From Montifringilla adamsi (lineage: Eukaryota > Chordata > Aves > Passeriformes > Passeridae), in NCBI GenBank assembly GCA_017590115.1, contig JAGGNK010010226.1, positions 6,173,732-6,237,731 of the forward strand: a stretch of 64,000 nucleotides of DNA. The letters are read 5' to 3'. The translations under genes were made by a program, and so were the position numbers. The notes below the pieces were generated by a model that was given only the letters and a program-made list of their open reading frames with translations, searched no databases and had not been told where the DNA came from. Below are positions 50,801-63,614 of the stretch, one piece after another; positions within the stretch are counted from its first letter, which is position 1; the number at the start of each line of letters is the position of its first letter.

Positions 50801-53493
50801 ATTAACTCCTTATGTACAAGTAGGAAAATTGCAGAAGAGCCTAGAGGAACAGGTGCACCATTAAGCCTAAATTTAAAAATACAATTAAACAAATACAGTC
50901 CCTGACATGCAGTTTGCAATATAGCAGAATAGGAAAATACTATTTAACCACATTTAATTCCTTTAAATCATGTCAATTTTAGATACTTGGCTATAGTATT
51001 TCCTATAGGTTGATTAAAATATCAATGGAAGATGATAAGTTCTTTAAAATACACAGGAAGTCACCTAGATGTTAAAAGAGCTTCTCAAGAAATTGATGCA
51101 TGAGGTTTTTTATCCAGTTTCATGGAGAACAGGAGATCTTTATGAGCTCTTCTCAGGTCATAAAGAGAGTTTCAGGAAAAACAAGCAGCTGAATCTATGT
51201 CTTTTGGCTAAAGTAAGTAAATATAGGCAGTATGGTTGTTGTCTTTTCAAAAACTCTCCTGTACATGACTACAGCATTAGCACTAAAAGCTTCTTTATAG
51301 CCAATATAATATAATTTCTAATCACACTAAACCACATCCAGAAGGAGGCATGTGGACTCCTCACTCCCTACCAAATGAATTTTTAGCTCTCTAGAATCTG
51401 TAGCATGCATGCAATAAAAAAATCTCCTGATTGAACAGGGCACAGAATTTGAGCAAGACTTTAATGTTCTGATCAAAGGGCAGTAGAATTTTAAATGAAA
51501 AGCAAAGGCTTGAAACGGCAAGAACTGCTCAGACTGACATTTTTACTGTAGTCAGAAGAAAGTTCCTGTGCTCATCAGTCTCTTGTTTTGATAGATAAAT
51601 GGTCCAAATAGTGCTCTCCCAGCAGTCCCAAGCATCATTTGTGACATTCTTAAAGGCAGTTACTTTCCAGACCACCTGCTCTGAGACCACACAGATAAAT
51701 ACTTAATAACACAGCTTATGAAAACTTTTCAAAGTCAATTGCCTTTCCTCTGACACACCTTTTGCTGATGTTACATAACTGCTTTTAAAAGTGCAAATGC
51801 AGTAAACATCATCCATGGTGAACTGAGAATATAAAAAGACCTATTCCCACATATAAGCCACTGCAATCAACACCACTTTTATTAGCAACCTGCAATGCAG
51901 CCAACACATGGAGATGAAGAAGCCTGAAGAAGTAACTACTGTTGTTATTATTATTGTTCTTATGAATCTCTCATACGTGGCAGTCAAAAATCCAAATACT
52001 TCCTTCAGTTCTAGACTGGAAAATAACTTTGTTGTGCCACAGAGTCAAGAAAATGAAGAGCCCCCTGCCACCAATTTCCTAAACGGATGTCTCAGCAATT
52101 ATTCTGCAGACTTCTGTCAGCACAATGCTGTCACTGATGCAGCCTAGCTTCCTTCTCAGGCATACTTCCCACCTGCACAAAAACTCAAGAAAGCATACTC
52201 CCAGCAGTTGAAAAAAAGGTCAAAAGCACCTCTTCCCTACTCTTACATGTGAGCAAATGAAGAGCCACAATGACACCAACTTCTTGTAATTTGAAGACAG
52301 TTCAATAGCCTCCTTCTGGGTATTCTGTAACAACTATCATAGCAGTAAAAGATTTATAATCATATTAGGCTGAAAAAATACATTATTAAGTAACAATCAA
52401 ATAGTTCTTATCTTAAAACCTATTAAGGCTTACAGACCCTAAGCCTTGATCTGGCAATTGTTCAGCCAGACATAGAAAAACATGTATGAGACGGTCAGTG
52501 GCACAGGGCAAGGAGCCCATGCTGGAATACATCTGTTTTTTCCAGCTGTAAAGGAATTACTGGGGGAAAAGGACTGATAAATAATTGCCTTGTGTTCAGA
52601 GCATCTGATGAGCAAACCCCCTTTTCACTGCATTTCATTATGCAAACAGGAGGGGATGAGAGAAGAAGAAAGGAGGACCTCCTGTGCTCCCGAACACAGC
52701 ATCACTGATAGCAGCTCCCTGAGGCTTCAGCTATTCACTCTTTCAGAGACACAAACTTCTCATCATCTCTTGTCTTTGAAAAGGTTACCTCGAGCAATGT
52801 GCAACCATTTGACCATGCTGACACGAGCATTGTTATTTTCAAGTGGTTCTGCAGCATAACTTTCAGGGGGCCACTACTGGCACTCCACACCACAGCATCC
52901 AAACAACCCTGGATGAAATTACATATATGTGATTAAAGTATCCCACACTCAGACTAAAGGAGGAACAACTGGAAGCTGTAACAGATTATTTGAGCTGGAT
53001 GCTTTCTAGCCTAAATGTATTTTACACCTTAATTCAATCTTCCTATTGCAGGACTATCTGCAGAGCTGACAGTTCTCAATATAATATTTTTACAAAGCAC
53101 AAGTGCTGGATTGCCCATTTTACACACTGAAGTCCTTCACTCACCAAGCTCTCCTAGTACATCATGAAGCATGATTTCCCAGCAGACACAAAGCAACAGC
53201 AGGATCCTACCACCCTGCTTGGCACCAGCTGCTGGACACTGCAGGGCACGTGCAGGGAGGATGCCAAGGTGGCAAAGAGGTGCCCTGGTACAGAAGAGAG
53301 AAATCAGTTCAGGAACGGGGGAAGGGGCCAGCACAGTTGCTTGATTTGTATTGTCCTGCTTTGACATCCAACAGGGACCTTTCCAAAACAATTCTGGCAC
53401 CAATATCGACTTCTCCCAACTGAATAACAACCTCTAGCATTTAAACTGATTCATCTGTTTCACAGGCCTGAAGAGGCACATTTTGACACAGCT
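44881..53493. other. Gene-free DNA
   Basis: No supportable gene. It includes TA-rich sequence at 44.89-44.93 kb, a GC-richer patch at 46.0-46.35 kb with frames on both strands (89-138 codons, not recognised) and AT-rich enhancer-like sequence at 50.65-50.85 kb. Nothing resembling an exon with supported splice sites was seen. Confidence 0.6.
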
Positions 53494-53555
53494 CTCTAAA
53501 TTGGGCAGAGGCAAACCAAAAAGGGCAGCCAAGTTCTCTGAGTTGGGCAGATGCA
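53494..53555. repeat. Imperfect 20-bp direct repeat, 42-bp spacing
   Basis: CTCTAAATTGGGCAGAGGCA (53494-53513) and CTCTGAGTTGGGCAGATGCA (53536-53555) agree at 17 of 20 positions. It is probably a minor old local duplication. Confidence 0.7.
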
Positions 53556-53940
53556 GCTGCTTTTATCCAGGATTACCCACATGGACACCGGCTACACCCT
53601 TCCTGCTGCAACATCCACACAAAGAACATAATTCCTTCTTGCCACCCAAATTCAGCACTGCTCACTACAGGAAAAGTAATTATCTGTTAATCATCACAAA
53701 AGTCAGAAGCCAACATAAAAGCAGCAGTTATATAAAAAAGAAAACCCACAACAACAGACCATGTCAGGTACCCATTTATCTAAATTAAAATCTTTATCCG
53801 TTCCAATGTAATAAGGAGCATAAACCTACTGATCCCATTAAATACAGCTGAAAAACATCTTACAGCAATGCTTTTCATCATAACAAAAGGTTAATCTAAT
53901 GATCCTCTGCCATATTTGATGGTTATAAGACGTAGTCAAA

Positions 53941-54004
53941 TTTTATTTTTGGGGGTTGGTTTGTTGTGGTTGTTTTGTTGTTTTCTATTTCATTGTTTTT
54001 TTTC
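53941..54004. repeat. GT-rich low-complexity tract
   Basis: T-rich sequence with GGTT, TTGTTG and GTTTT units over about 64 bp. No gene or element is seen in it. Confidence 0.8.
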
Positions 54005-54066
54005 TTAGGCTTGGGGGGAGTGTTGCTTCTTTCTTCAATGCTCTTCTGCACCTACTTTTCACAAAA

Positions 54067-54093
54067 TATCTTATCTCCAACTGAGATAAGATA
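54067..54093. repeat. Perfect 11-bp inverted repeat of GATA motifs
   Basis: TATCTTATCTC (54067-54077) and GAGATAAGATA (54083-54093) are exact reverse complements around the 5-nt spacer CAACT. Each arm contains an AGATAAGATA-type double GATA core, so the site could bind GATA factors in inverted orientation, or simply form a small hairpin. Confidence 0.85.
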
Positions 54094-55320
54094 AACCTTC
54101 ATGGTATTTAAAGGTCTGCAGCATTTTTTCCGCTGCTAGCTGAACATAATAGGGAAGCAAGGACCTCAGTGCACTGCATTTTTACAACAACACTACCTCA
54201 AATCACTAATTTTCTGTTTGTTATAGGGGTTTTTTTTTTCCAAATTAAAATTTGAATTTGGACTTAGAATAGTTGATGAATGAATGGTTATGTCTTTGCA
54301 GTTTTCTCCCATGCAGTGCTGCCTATTATCTAGTGAATAGAGAAAACTGACAGTCAATATTATGGTCAAACCAGATCATACTGCAGTAATCAAAAGAAAA
54401 TGTGTAACATAATACAATGTTATTGCCCACAAAACCGATTCTAAGATTTTAGATAAAGTTTGCTGCATGGTCTAAATTAGTGCCTAATGATTTTGTTTTC
54501 ATTAGGAGGCATTATCAGAAACAGAGAGAACAAAGAAACTCAAACTCTTTGCAGGTACAAAATGACTGTTTGCATGGGTCTAAAACAATCCATTTGAATT
54601 ATCAGAAAGGATAATAATCTTGCAGTAGAAGTCAAGTAACAGCAGAGCTAGGAACTGCAGCTAATGGTGTTGCAACTTTTCAACCTCAAATCCCAGAGAT
54701 AAACAAGTACAAACAGATGGAGCTTCCATATAAAAATACATATAATTTCTTCAGATGCTGGCAACCACCGCCATTTCTCCTGTTCCAGCGGCTGGTGATC
54801 TGGCTATTTCTCTTCAGTCTTACTTGAAGCCTTAGATACCCTGGTCAACTGATTAGAGAGAGCATCCTCCTGATTTATGCATATATAACCACCTGTGTCC
54901 TTTTAAGAAAGCCTCTAACCCTTGAGAATAGGAGGGGGAATAATTGGTATATATGAATTAGTCACATTCGAAAGATTGTGAATAAAGAAACAAAGAGGAA
55001 AAAGAATCACAGAATGTAATGTCAGCATTTAGTGGCTGAAAATGGGAAAACTTGAAATAAGGAAAAAAAGCCCAAGGTATTTTACAGAAGTGGGCACTTG
55101 CCTGATTCTGTTCATTGCTCTTTTCCAGAAGAGTTAACATTATAATGTTCTTCAACTTCAAAGAGCAAAGAAGCAATTTGAACACTAAGGAAATGTAGTT
55201 TTCAGTGATGACTTCTTAAAATAGAAAACACAGAAATGATGGGGAAAAATATGATGCAATATACATATGTGTACCTACACAAGGGCAAACAATGTGAGAA
55301 CCTGTACTACAGGTCTCATT

Positions 55321-55355
55321 GATGATAAAGTGTTTAAAGATGATAAAGTGTTAAA
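55321..55355. repeat. 18-bp tandem duplication
   Basis: GATGATAAAGTGTTTAAA (55321-55338) is followed at once by GATGATAAAGTGTTAAA (55339-55355), which differs by one T. This is a local slippage or templated duplication of recent look. Confidence 0.9.
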
Positions 55356-57670
55356 TGCCTTTTTCCATAAATTTCAGTAGCTTCAGAGGTTAAAATTGAA
55401 AAAGCTTTTTTTGAGCAGACAGCTTTGAAGTTATAATTTGGTCTTTTCCAATCTTCTGGTAGAAAAATAGTTTTTCATGCTCTAGTCCATAAGAAATCCT
55501 CCAGCTTCCCAATGTGACAGTTGGGCTGTAATCAACCCAGAGAAAGGATTCAGCATCTCCAGCAGTGCTAAGCATGAGGTTGTTGTTCCCATACATAACA
55601 AACAAGCCAGATCATGCTGAAGCAAGGACTCACTTTTGATTTTTCCAGGCCTCTTCCAGTCTCTGAAGATCAGCACTTTAACCATTTGACTCTGTCCTTT
55701 ACTCATGCTTTTTACCATGTTATTAAGTGAAAGCACATCTTACAATCTTGATTTCTCTCAGAAATGACAGGGGCCACAGAAAACCTGCAATTGCTGAGAA
55801 TCCACTGGAGGTTTTCTGAACTCTCCTGTAGCAGTTCAGAGCGCTCATGTGCCTTCTGTGGGTTTGGGTAATTAGACACAGTCTGTTTAATGCTTCTTTT
55901 CACAACCAAACTAATATTATCAATATTATTCATGTTATCATGTGCAAGTACAATCAAACAGGTTTTTTTAACAGTTATTTTGAAATACATTAAAATGCAT
56001 TGCAAGAGTGTACCAGGTTTTCAAAGAAACATTCTTATAATATAAAAAAAAACATTTCATTTTCTCAACATACAACTTAAGGAGAAATCAGCTACTACAA
56101 TTATTTCCTCTTCATGTTATGATTACAATCTAAATCTAAAAGTTAGAGTTGCACAACCCCCTTTTGAAACTGCATAGGTTTTTCTTACTCAGGAAACAAA
56201 GAGCCAAAGTGCTGCCTACAAGAATCCCTAGGACAAAATTGTACCTAAACTTCTATACAGTGCTGAAGGCTTTCATAGTCACAATGTTATGTTTTGAAAG
56301 GTCTTAGAAAGCCAACATCGACAGATTCTCAAAGGAAAAAAAAAATCAACAGCAGGAAAACCAAAAACTTTTAAACTCTTCCTTAGTCTATCATTCAAGA
56401 TTCTTTAACTGCTTTTATCAATGAGAAATTTTGGGGGTCAGCTGGAGCTGGGTGATCTTCTTAGACAATGATCATCTGTACTGAATTCCTGGGACAACTA
56501 TAAGGCTGGTTTTCATAATTAATTCTGAATCATCTGTTTAAATTTGAAGGAGACATTCACAGTCATCTGTGCTGTGTGTCAAGTGTCACAACTACATCTG
56601 AATTATGCAAAGGAAAAAAGTTGTGTGTGACAGTCTGTTATTTTCCTATCAGAAATGAAAATGAGTTCACAAAGCATTAGAAAGCTTAAGAGCTGATTTA
56701 GCAATCACAGCATCTACAACAAGAGACCTGGCACATCCAGGAAACTTCCTAAGGAAGATAAATCTTTGTTTCTGTGTTTGGACACTTTTGACACTGTCCT
56801 GCTGCTGCAAGCTTTCTGGAAAGTGTTGTGCCCCTAAAAATACACCCAACAGCTGAATGTTTCCAGGAATTCTTCAGCAAGCTTTGATGGCAGCTGACCA
56901 CAGAGACATCCATTCCCTGCCAAAGTAGGATCTTGGGAGATTTTGCTGGGCTCCCAGTCCTGACCACACACAAGTCATTTCCAGACCAGCTGCTAGTCTG
57001 GGCTGATGGCAGCTGCTCCAGTTTGCCTTCCTCTCATCCTTGCTCCTGCAGACACACACTGAGCCAAGGAAACCTGCCAGAAATCTCAGGAATCCCACAT
57101 ACTGACCTCCACCGCACCGTGCGGAAGTGCTGCTTGCTGCATCTTAGCTCTTCAAGGAAGTTGCTGTATTTGTATTATTTCAATGCAGTTCAGCACCAGT
57201 GTGGGATGCAGACACATACAAACACTAAGCAGGGGTTACTCCAACAGCCCTCCTTCCCAGCCATTCCACTTCCTCAAGTGCTCCTCACAACTCTTGCGTG
57301 TGATGTACTCTCCCCTATCTCTGCAGCTCTCCTCACCACACACTTGATTTTCATGTAGGCTGGGATTATTCTGCCTAAATGCTGCTGTTTTTAAAGAGAA
57401 TCACATTGCAGTGCAATAAGAAACTGAAGTAAAGGCATGCTCAAGAGCTGCAGAGTAGTTGGAAATGAGAAAAGGAAGAAAGCTAAAGCCCAATCTGCAC
57501 TGGAGAAGGTTTGCCAGCATAGCTGCATCCCAGATCTCAAGACACAGATGGTTTAAACAGCCCTGGAACTAATGGGGTTTCTGCCATTAGCATTTATGCC
57601 AATTCACTGAGTGAACATAACTCTTCTGGCTAAAATATTCAGTTGTGTCAAAGCTAGGATTTAAATCCCT

Positions 57671-57738
57671 AAAAAAATATAATTAAAACCTACCAAATAA
57701 ACAGAAAAAAAAAAACAAAAAAAACCAACAACAAAAAC
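57671..57738. repeat. A-rich low-complexity tract
   Basis: Runs of A7-A11 interrupted by C and T directly precede the 195-codon frame. It is not a clean poly-A tail, and the frame lies downstream of it, so this is not a retrocopy signature. Confidence 0.8.
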
Positions 57739-57759
57739 TCCACGCAACAGGAAAAGCAC

Positions 57760-58347
57760 ATGAAAGTAGCAAATGGTTATCCTGTGGTGCTCATGGAAAG
57801 TCTGATCAGTTATCTGCCCACATTAATGCTCTGGCTCCATGCAGGAGAAAGCAGGCACAAGAGCAGTTCTCTGTATGGTATCACCAGCACTGTGGCACCC
57901 CATGCAGAGTATAGCAAAAATCATGTCCTGGTTAGTATAGATCTAAGTCTGAAGGCACAGAATCTGAATTTTAGAAAGACAGCCCCCAACCTAAGCGTAC
58001 AAGTCACCAAGGCGAGTGGAAGTCATCAAGGCAAGGCAACCTCTGGCAGAAAATCATTGTCTGAAAGAAAAAAACCAAACATTCCTCACAACAAAGTCCT
58101 GTGCCACAGATGCATCACTTTGAGAAAGCTTTCCACAAATTCGTCCTGCTTTTCTGGCAGCTTTCCTCTCTGTCTTTCCCACAGAGACAGAACAAAAATA
58201 AAAACCTTGAATTCTACTTCCTATAAAAGGTTGATGTTCTTAATATCCCTCCCTATTCCAAAATCATCGGCTTTAAGGACTGTTTTGTTCATTTTGCTTG
58301 AAGTACTTCTTGGCCAGGGCTACATGCACATCATTCAGGGGAAATAG
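57760..58347 (+). other. Longest ATG frame in the window (195 codons), coding status doubtful
   Basis: An ATG opens 195 codons to a stop. The product would be basic, rich in Ser, Lys and Leu, with a hydrophobic patch near residues 9-26 and another near 175-186. No domain, repeat or catalytic motif is recognisable. The start context is weak and no splice sites or promoter clearly frame it. The local plus strand is C-rich and stop-poor, which raises the chance of a random frame. Most likely non-coding, but it is the first frame to test against transcript or proteome data. Confidence 0.08.
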
Positions 58348-59290
58348 CCTGAATTGTCTCACTTAGTCCCAGTAAAGGAAATGTTAGAGAAGTGCTGTTT
58401 AGGGCAAACCCAATGCAGAGTTTCCATCTGATAGGATTATCCCATGCCATGTGGATAATAAGATCAAGGGGAAACGACCTTCAGTCTCCAAGATGATCAG
58501 ATGAGGATTAGAACAAAGACAAATGACACAGCTAGAAGTACAGAGAAAGAGACTGGGAAATATGCAGTAAGACAAACACTATCTAAAAAAGCATCAGTCT
58601 CCAAAAACTAGTCAGAGATGAGATTAAAGATTAAGAATTCTGCCATCTCTCCTAAGTGTAAGTGATCAGCCACAGACTTGTGCTGTTCTTGTGTCACACA
58701 GAATCCTGCTGCAGATGAGGAGCACAGGGACGTGTCGCTTTCACTCCTCTTCCAGCAAACTCTTCTGAGAGTTTCCAATTCTCCCTCAAAGCTGTCCTGG
58801 TGATCACACAGCAGAAAAATAATTCCCCAACTGCTGGACCAGGGAAGAGTCTGAAAATTATGTTTTGTTATAGAATGAAATAGAGATCTTTTCCAATCCA
58901 GGCACACATTTGAAAATATTGATTGTTTTGTTACTGAACCTCCTTCTTGTAAAAGAGTTTCAGAGGGAGGTCTGTCAGTGAAGGAGGTTTGGGACTTGCA
59001 GCTGCACACACAAGTGTTTTCAGAGGGCTGTCAAAGAACACATGGCCTCAAAGCATAAGGATGAGTGGGAAGTGGGAGAAACAAGGCTGCATTTTATGAC
59101 TGTTCAAGCAAACTCAAACTGCCTCTCAACCTCCTTGCTCCAGCACTGCCTTGTGATTACTACAGGTTTCAAGCCCTTACCTGAAAGGTAAAAACCTGAG
59201 GTTTTTTTGGAACACAAGCAAAGCCATTCTGCATTTTCAACCCCCTGTACAAATTTAGTTGATAGCAATGAAAAGAAGCCACTCATGCCT
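58348..59290. other. Gene-free unique DNA
   Basis: A 133-codon minus-strand frame (58608-59009) is the only long frame and is not recognised. No repeat is visible. Confidence 0.6.
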
Positions 59291-59481
59291 AGGAAGAATC
59301 TAGTTGTACAAATTAGATAAAAAATGAGTAATTAGTCACTGATTCACTACAAATCAAAAAAAAAAGAAAAAGCAAAAATAAAAAAGAGGAAGAATCTAGT
59401 TGTACAAATTAGATAAAAAATGAGTAATTAGTCACTTTGATTCACTACCAATAAAAAAAAAAAAAAGCAAAAATAAAAAAG
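59291..59481. repeat. 96-bp tandem duplication
   Basis: Copy 1 (59291-59386) and copy 2 (59387-59481) both start AGGAAGAATCTAGTTGTACA and stay almost identical through the unique half. They differ mainly by a TT insertion at about 59437 (CACTGATT versus CACTTTGATT), a small change near CACTAC and the lengths of A-runs. The near identity points to a recent event, and the duplicated A-rich end may have aided slippage or unequal exchange. There is no coding content. Confidence 0.95.
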
Positions 59482-59838
59482 AAAAAAACTTCAAGTAAAA
59501 ACAAACAGGAACCTTGCTTTTTCTTCACCAGAACTAAAGTAAAATTTTTAAATGTTTTCTTAATACAGAAAAGTTTTGGTTGAATGGAACATTTCAGGCA
59601 TGTCAGATCCAAACTAAACAAAGGATGAATGCCAAAGAGTAGGGATGGGAAGTGAGTGGCCCACTTATGTTCAAGTTCAGATCCCAACCCCAAGTCCATG
59701 GGGATATGTGCCTCTAAGGACAGGGTGGTGGCCACAGGGTTACATGGGATTTTGTCTTTATCATCATGGATGTGCCATTTTGCTCAGTGTGGAGCTCACA
59801 CTGGAGGACTGGGTGCTCAAACACTATTTCTCACGCAT

Positions 59839-59854
59839 ATTTATTTATTTATTT
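59839..59854. repeat. (ATTT)4 microsatellite
   Basis: Four perfect ATTT units. Confidence 0.9.
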
Positions 59855-62800
59855 AAAGAGCTTTGAGCATCAGCAGCAGAAAAGATGGCAGGAAGCAGTT
59901 CCCATGGGAACTACTGTCCAGGACCTGATCCTCTGGGACTCTTCCACAACATATACAACACAAGAGACAACTAGCCAGGCCATTATCCTGAGAGATCTGG
60001 ACTAGGGGCTCAAACGAGCCTCAAATAAGGGAGGAAACCAAATCCCTTCATCTAACAAAGAAACATCACTGTCATCTCTTCTGGAGAACTATGAATAGAG
60101 GAATGAAATTTTCTCTTTCTCCAGCCAAAAATGATTGAATCATAACAGGTTCACTCTGTGACCACCCAAGTAACTGAAGCTGGATTTGGGAGTCGTGTTA
60201 TATAAGCAAGTCCATCATCCTGTGTTCTTGCTGCTCCTCCTTCCCTCCCCCCCCCACACCCCTCAGCTAGATTAAAACAGATGGCAGAAGGACATGAAAT
60301 AAGGAGCAAACACAGGCAAGTGACTAATTTTCCAAAAGGAGACAGAAAGCCAAACCCTTAACTTCAACGTTAGAAGCAGCAAGGAATGCATAATTACCCT
60401 CTGAACATCACATTCCTCCACAGAAGCAGATGCAGTGGTTGCTACAGATAAGATGACAACAAGCAGGGGAGGGATCCTCCAGGCAGGCTTGACAGGCAGT
60501 CTGGGACTACACTGCAGTCCTAGACACACAAGCAGAGAAGCTGGCAAAGGAGTGGGAAGTATGAAGGTGAGTTAACTACACCAAGGAGACGAGGACAGAG
60601 CTATTCCAGTGCTTCCCTTTTACCAGAGAGCACTGTCTTCATTCCTGTCCTGCTGGATCTCTTGCATCTCTCCTGTCAGCACCCAGTGGCAGAGAGCAAA
60701 TTCCCCTTCCCTGGCAGCTCGAGGAAGGCTTCAGACTTTGCATTTCAGCTGCTTCAGTGGAAGCACTACCTATCTCTGTTGGTTTTGCTCCAGGAAAAAT
60801 AAGATGACAGAGTAGACATTTGGGGGGGTAATTTTCAGGGCTAAGTCCTTCAGACTTTGTCATTTTAGCCATTTGGGATTATTTCTGCTGGCAGAACGAA
60901 TTTAAAGAGACATCCAGAAAATTTAAAGCAAGCATAATCTTTGTTGTGCCTGACACAAAGCATACTGCAGCACATCATTTTGCCAACAGAAGGACTTTTA
61001 AGACTGTTACACAGCTAAGAAAAGCACCAAATCCAGGTTCAAGGCACAGAAAGGGACTTTTCTTTGCCATTCTGTAAGAAATCAGGGTTGCCTTTACTCA
61101 GACATGGAGATACCTATTCTCCATGACTCAAATTTGTTTCTTTCCTGTGTTATATTGATATTCAGGGCATGCTGCAAAGCCTATTTATTTGCCCTTGCTT
61201 CTCTGAGGCGTGCTTGGGAGACAGAATTCCACATTATCTTTAGTTGATATTAGTTCAATTGATTTATCTGTAATTTTGCAGTTATTTGTTGTCTGTGTTT
61301 CTAGGTCTGTTGTGACCTTTTACAAGTGGGAATTATAAATAACTCCAGTTTGTGGAGGCTCATACAGCAAAACTAAACAGCTTTTAAGATATTCCTCCAG
61401 CTGCCAATACATTTCAGGTCCAAACTGTGCTCAGTCTCATAGACTGGATAACATCATCTAAACAGGGAATCTTAAGCATTACTTTAGCTTGCATATACAA
61501 ATATTTGCTGACAGATTAAGAACTGGAAATAACTCTACCTCTAAGTGGCAGATACGGGGGGAAAAAAGAAAAAAAATAAGGTTTTAAGCATGAAGAAATG
61601 CAGAGTGGGTAAGAAGAGTTGGCAACCTTGTAATTTCTGCTTCGCACTTCAATCTGCTGACAGACATCTACTTTGCATTCCAGGAAAGGCAGGCTTGCTG
61701 CAGCAGCCTTCAGCTGGCAAGAAACTTCCCTTACAAACCTTGTCCCAGGGATGCACTGTGGCTTTGGAGACTTAGGAAGAGCTATTGGCAGGAAAGAATT
61801 TAAGGACACCAAGAATCAGGTGAAAGTGTCCCTCTATCCTTCCTCCTCTGTTGGGACATGGGAGTTCCAGATCAAAGTACACATTCCCTATCAGAACCAA
61901 GTACAAGCTCCTCTTTCTTAAATGGGATTTTTTTAATCCAAAGCAGCCATATTCCCCTCTACTCACACTTAATATGATGGATGAAGCTAATTGTCATTAG
62001 TACATCACTTGGTCAGTACCTAAAGACACACAGTCACATTAGGAAGGATTTGCACAATTTTATAATGCCTCATAAAAAATTATAGATCCAATTGGCTTGC
62101 AGGTCAGAGTGGCCAACAGAGCAAGGGACACCTGCTGACCAGTGAAATGTTTCATTTCAAAGCCAGCTGAAGCCTGGTGGATGGTAGAAAACTAGGAGTT
62201 TTCTCTGCCCCAGCACAATTTTGTCTTGTGTTTACTTAAAGGACAAAGGCTGCTATTGCTGCCTGTAGTAGTTTAAATGCCCTAAATTCAATCCCTGGCT
62301 TGTTTTGCTGTCTAATTCCTGTTACTGTTATTTAATTAAGACACATTTTGCTAATGAACCCACACAGAAAATAAGCAAACACCTTCTTCCACCCCTCTCA
62401 GTACTCTCAGAAAACCTGTATTTGAAAGCAGTACTTAAACCCTAATCAGCAAGTTTTCTCCCCACCAATGCTTAAAGCAATATTAAATAAAAAGAAAAAA
62501 ACAGGACCAAAAATCAAGAGCTGTACATTTTTAGCCAATGTACCCCAAACAGAAGACTGATGATGCCTTTCTCAAAGGTATTCCCAGTCACGTTTCTCCA
62601 GCATTAGGGATTTTTAATTATTTTTCATGTTTCAAGGGCAGAGTAGTACTGTTTTCCAAACCTGGAAAGGCAGACTAGGGCTGTTGAACAAGAGTAATTA
62701 CATTGTTATTTTGTAAATCTTAGTCACAAATGGCAGGTTATGGGCTTAATAACACACACACATGCTCGGAAAAAGCTGAAACACCAGCAACATCAATTTT

Positions 62801-63093
62801 TCTTGAGTGACCTCTAGACAAATTCAATGTTTCCTTCTGTGATAAGGCTGCACAGACATTTTCACCCATGCCTTCTCAACATGATCAGTAAGATGATATA
62901 TGTGTGTGTTTACAGACAAGGAAGTATTTATATTCAGGTCACCTTAATATGCCAGATCTGGAAGGAAAGGAAAAAAGATATGTAGAAGTGGCTAATTCCT
63001 CCAAAATAATAATATTCCTAAGTCCAAGATAAGAGGCATGCTATCTTAGGTGAACAGCAGCTTCCTTTGTTTACAGAGCTCTTGTTCAACAAT

Positions 63094-63124
63094 CATAAAT
63101 AATAATAAATAAATAATTAATAAA
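63094..63124. repeat. (AAT/AAAT)n simple repeat
   Basis: Mixed AAT and AAAT units over about 31 bp. Confidence 0.8.
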
Positions 63125-63545
63125 GTACAAGACATCATTTTCACCAGTCTTAAATTCAGGACAATGTAATGCAATCAAAATTTTAGGTCTTTCTAGAGTT
63201 TTGGAACAACAGCTGAGTATTGAAAAGGTAATAATAAAAAACACTTCCATCTGCAGCAAGAGCAGGTGCCATGCAATTTGATTTATCAGTGATAAGCTGA
63301 TAGATTCTACAAGAGGGGCACTAAGCTGCCAACTCCGCAAAAGTAGCCTTACAAACATCTGGACTGTGGTAATTCTTCTGAAAATAGCTGCATGCTTGAA
63401 ATAGTCACTGCTAAACCCATTCCACAAGAGATAAATCACGCTACTAAGAGAAAGCAATAAAAATAAACAAACTAAGGTTCCAGGGAATTCCTCTTGTTTA
63501 CAGTGAATTAGCAGAAGCACTGTAATGAATTTGCTCAAAAATTGA

Positions 63546-63614
63546 CAAGGAAAGGCTAAAGCAGAGGGGCAGAGGCCAGCTCTCCTGCATTCTAATCCAG
63601 TGCACTATCTACAG
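63546..63614 (-). mobile_element. MIR-like CORE-SINE relic
   Basis: On the minus strand the run TAGATAGTGCACTGGATTAG (63612-63593), followed by AATGCAGGAGAGCTGG (63592-63577), closely follows the head of amniote MIR-type SINEs ('tggatagagcactggactgggagtcaggagacctgg'). A weaker B-box/core-like part continues to about 63546. The fragment is about 70 bp and old. A plus-strand reading also gives partial similarity (TCTAATCC), but the minus strand fits better. Confidence 0.5.

Larger units (their letters stand above)
53556..57759. other. Gene-free DNA
   Basis: No supportable gene. It holds GT-rich low-complexity sequence at 53941-54004, the GATA-motif hairpin at 54067-54093, an 18-bp tandem duplication at 55321-55355 and A-rich sequence at 57671-57738. 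A 141-codon frame at 56933-57358 lacks an ATG start and recognisable domains. Confidence 0.6.
59482..63545. other. Gene-free DNA
   Basis: No supportable gene. It includes (ATTT)4 at 59839-59854, a C-rich run at 60247-60256 and an AAT-rich simple repeat at 63094-63124. Frames of 60-98 codons overlap on both strands. The 150-codon minus-strand frame at 63086-63538 is not recognised. Confidence 0.6.

Noticed and set aside
53365..53400. CR1-like words GGGACCTTTCCAAAACAATT
   Set aside because: Too short and without a flanking CR1 context or tail.
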